Below, piece by piece: positions 12,422-13,174 of a stretch of 13,174 nucleotides of DNA (position 1 is the first letter of the stretch; every line of letters begins with the position of its first letter). Position numbers and translations under genes: made by a program. The stretch lies in the NCBI GenBank assembly GCA_964399035.1, contig CAYNPH010000078.1:1-13174 (forward strand), given 5' to 3'. The notes under the pieces were generated by a model. It worked only from the letters and a program-made list of their open reading frames with translations, was not told where the DNA came from and searched no databases. This DNA comes from WAOL01 sp964399035. Its GTDB lineage: Archaea > Thermoproteota > Thermoprotei_A > Sulfolobales > NBVN01.

Positions 12422-13174
12422 TTATGAAGCTAGTTTAAAATGCCAAATGGTTAGAGGCGGTGAGCCCCTCGCGGGTTTTAACTCCTTAACCAATTTTGCC
12501 CTATACCCGCATTCCCGCATCTTATACAATATGGGTAGGTAAGCACCGTGGATCTCAATAACGTATTCCCTTACTTTCCTAATCACGTCGCAGTCAACGT
12601 TGACGAGAGCGTACTCACAGCCCTCACAATCGAACTTAGCAACAATTTTGCTGCCCTCCCCTGACGCAGCGCTAACGAACTTTATAACGTCAGCTAAGCT
12701 CCTGATCTTCACCCTCTCAACGCACTCACCGTCTGCCTCATCAAGCTTTGAACTAAGCCCTGAACCGCCGCCCGACATGTTGATTGTTATCTCTCCGTCG
12801 CTAAACCAAACCCCGTAATTGTAAGCACTGATTCTAGCATCTAGCCCATTGAGTGAGATATTATCAATTAGGATATCGTAGAATTTTTTGACGGGCTCGA
12901 AAGCATAGACCTTCTTCGCTCCCTTCCTAGCAAAGAAACAGGGGGTCTCACCCATGAAGGCGCCCACGTCTAGCACAATACTACCCTCTACATCAAGGCA
13001 CCCGTAATATTCTTCAATATCCTCAGCCAGAACAAGCATTAACCAATTACGTACGTCCTTATCCTCTAGAGGGGCACGGAGTAATCCCCAGCCTGTATCC
13101 ACATACAAGTAGCCTGAATCAACGTAGACTCTGTAGCCTTTCAGCAAGAGCTTCCGTAAGGCCCTAAAAACCTC
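12422..13174 (-). CDS. FkbM-family SAM-dependent methyltransferase (5' end outside the window)
   Basis: The FkbM domain is clear. Counting from the first in-window start (TTG at 13147), motif I is VLDVGAFMGET (58-68), followed by KKVYAFEPVKKFYDIL (78-93, with the SAM-binding E84) and DNISLNG (95-101). KFDCEGCEY (171-179) is the second hallmark, normally KIDxEGxE. FkbM proteins mostly O-methylate sugars, lipids or secondary metabolites; many archaeal copies sit near glycan genes, so a cell-surface sugar target is possible here. The frame stays open through the window edge and encodes plausible helical sequence upstream (EVFRALRKL), so TTG 13147 is probably not the true start and the gene is partial. 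Several segments are more AT-rich than neighbours. Confidence 0.87.
   Translation of the reverse strand, partial: EVFRALRKLLLKGYRVYVDSGYLYVDTGWGLLRAPLEDKDVRNWLMLVLAEDIEEYYGCLDVEGSIVLDVGAFMGETPCFFARKGAKKVYAFEPVKKFYDILIDNISLNGLDARISAYNYGVWFSDGEITINMSGGGSGLSSKLDEADGECVERVKIRSLADVIKFVSAASGEGSKIVAKFDCEGCEYALVNVDCDVIRKVREYVIEIHGAYLPILYKMRECGYRAKLVKELKPARGSPPLTIWHFKLAS

Overview
The window looks like a chromosomal segment of a thermophilic archaeon, most likely a Thermoproteota (crenarchaeal) member. Four observations support this. The CRISPR repeat, read on the minus strand, ends in ATTGAAAG, the 5' tag typical of crenarchaeal crRNAs. Several genes have TATA boxes about 25 bases before a start codon, so they are probably leaderless, while genes inside operons have Shine-Dalgarno sites. 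There is an archaeal-type VapBC pair. There is also a COG2521-type archaeal methyltransferase. I cannot name the genus. No cas gene, rRNA, tRNA, transposase or phage gene was recognised.

Layout, left to right. Positions 1-259 are the leader-proximal end of a CRISPR array transcribed leftward, with its leader and promoter just to the right. Then come two leftward genes: a CruF-type carotenoid hydratase-like membrane protein (495-1247) and, upstream of it, a GT4 glycosyltransferase (1317-2444). A dyad-rich divergent promoter (2445-2612) separates these from two rightward genes: a dipeptide epimerase of the enolase superfamily (2613-3695) and a divergent GH130-like beta-propeller protein (3748-4902). 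Next is a vapBC toxin-antitoxin locus with a palindromic operator; the vapC toxin is split by a -1 frameshift at a run of six G. A gene-free stretch of about 300 bases leads to an unrecognised 226-residue protein (5969-6649) and a radical SAM/SPASM enzyme (6791-8311). Converging on it from the right is a leftward cytosine-salvage unit: an NCS1 permease (9738-11282) followed 7 bases later by a CodA-type cytosine deaminase (8417-9730). Further right and also leftward are the COG2521 methyltransferase (11374-12273) and a FkbM-family methyltransferase that runs off the right edge (12422-13174).

How the genes work together. The permease and deaminase form the clearest functional unit: uptake of cytosine, then deamination to uracil and ammonia. 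The CruF-like protein and the glycosyltransferase may act on a carotenoid or other isoprenoid lipid. The epimerase and GH130-like protein may be co-transcribed and could handle imported peptide and mannoside fragments. VapBC and the CRISPR array are defence or stress elements. The items most worth checking are the vapC frameshift, the epimerase/GH130 pair in an organism expected to lack murein, the CruF/glycosyltransferase pairing, the matching motifs at the two divergent start sites, and the G-quadruplex motif between the first two genes.
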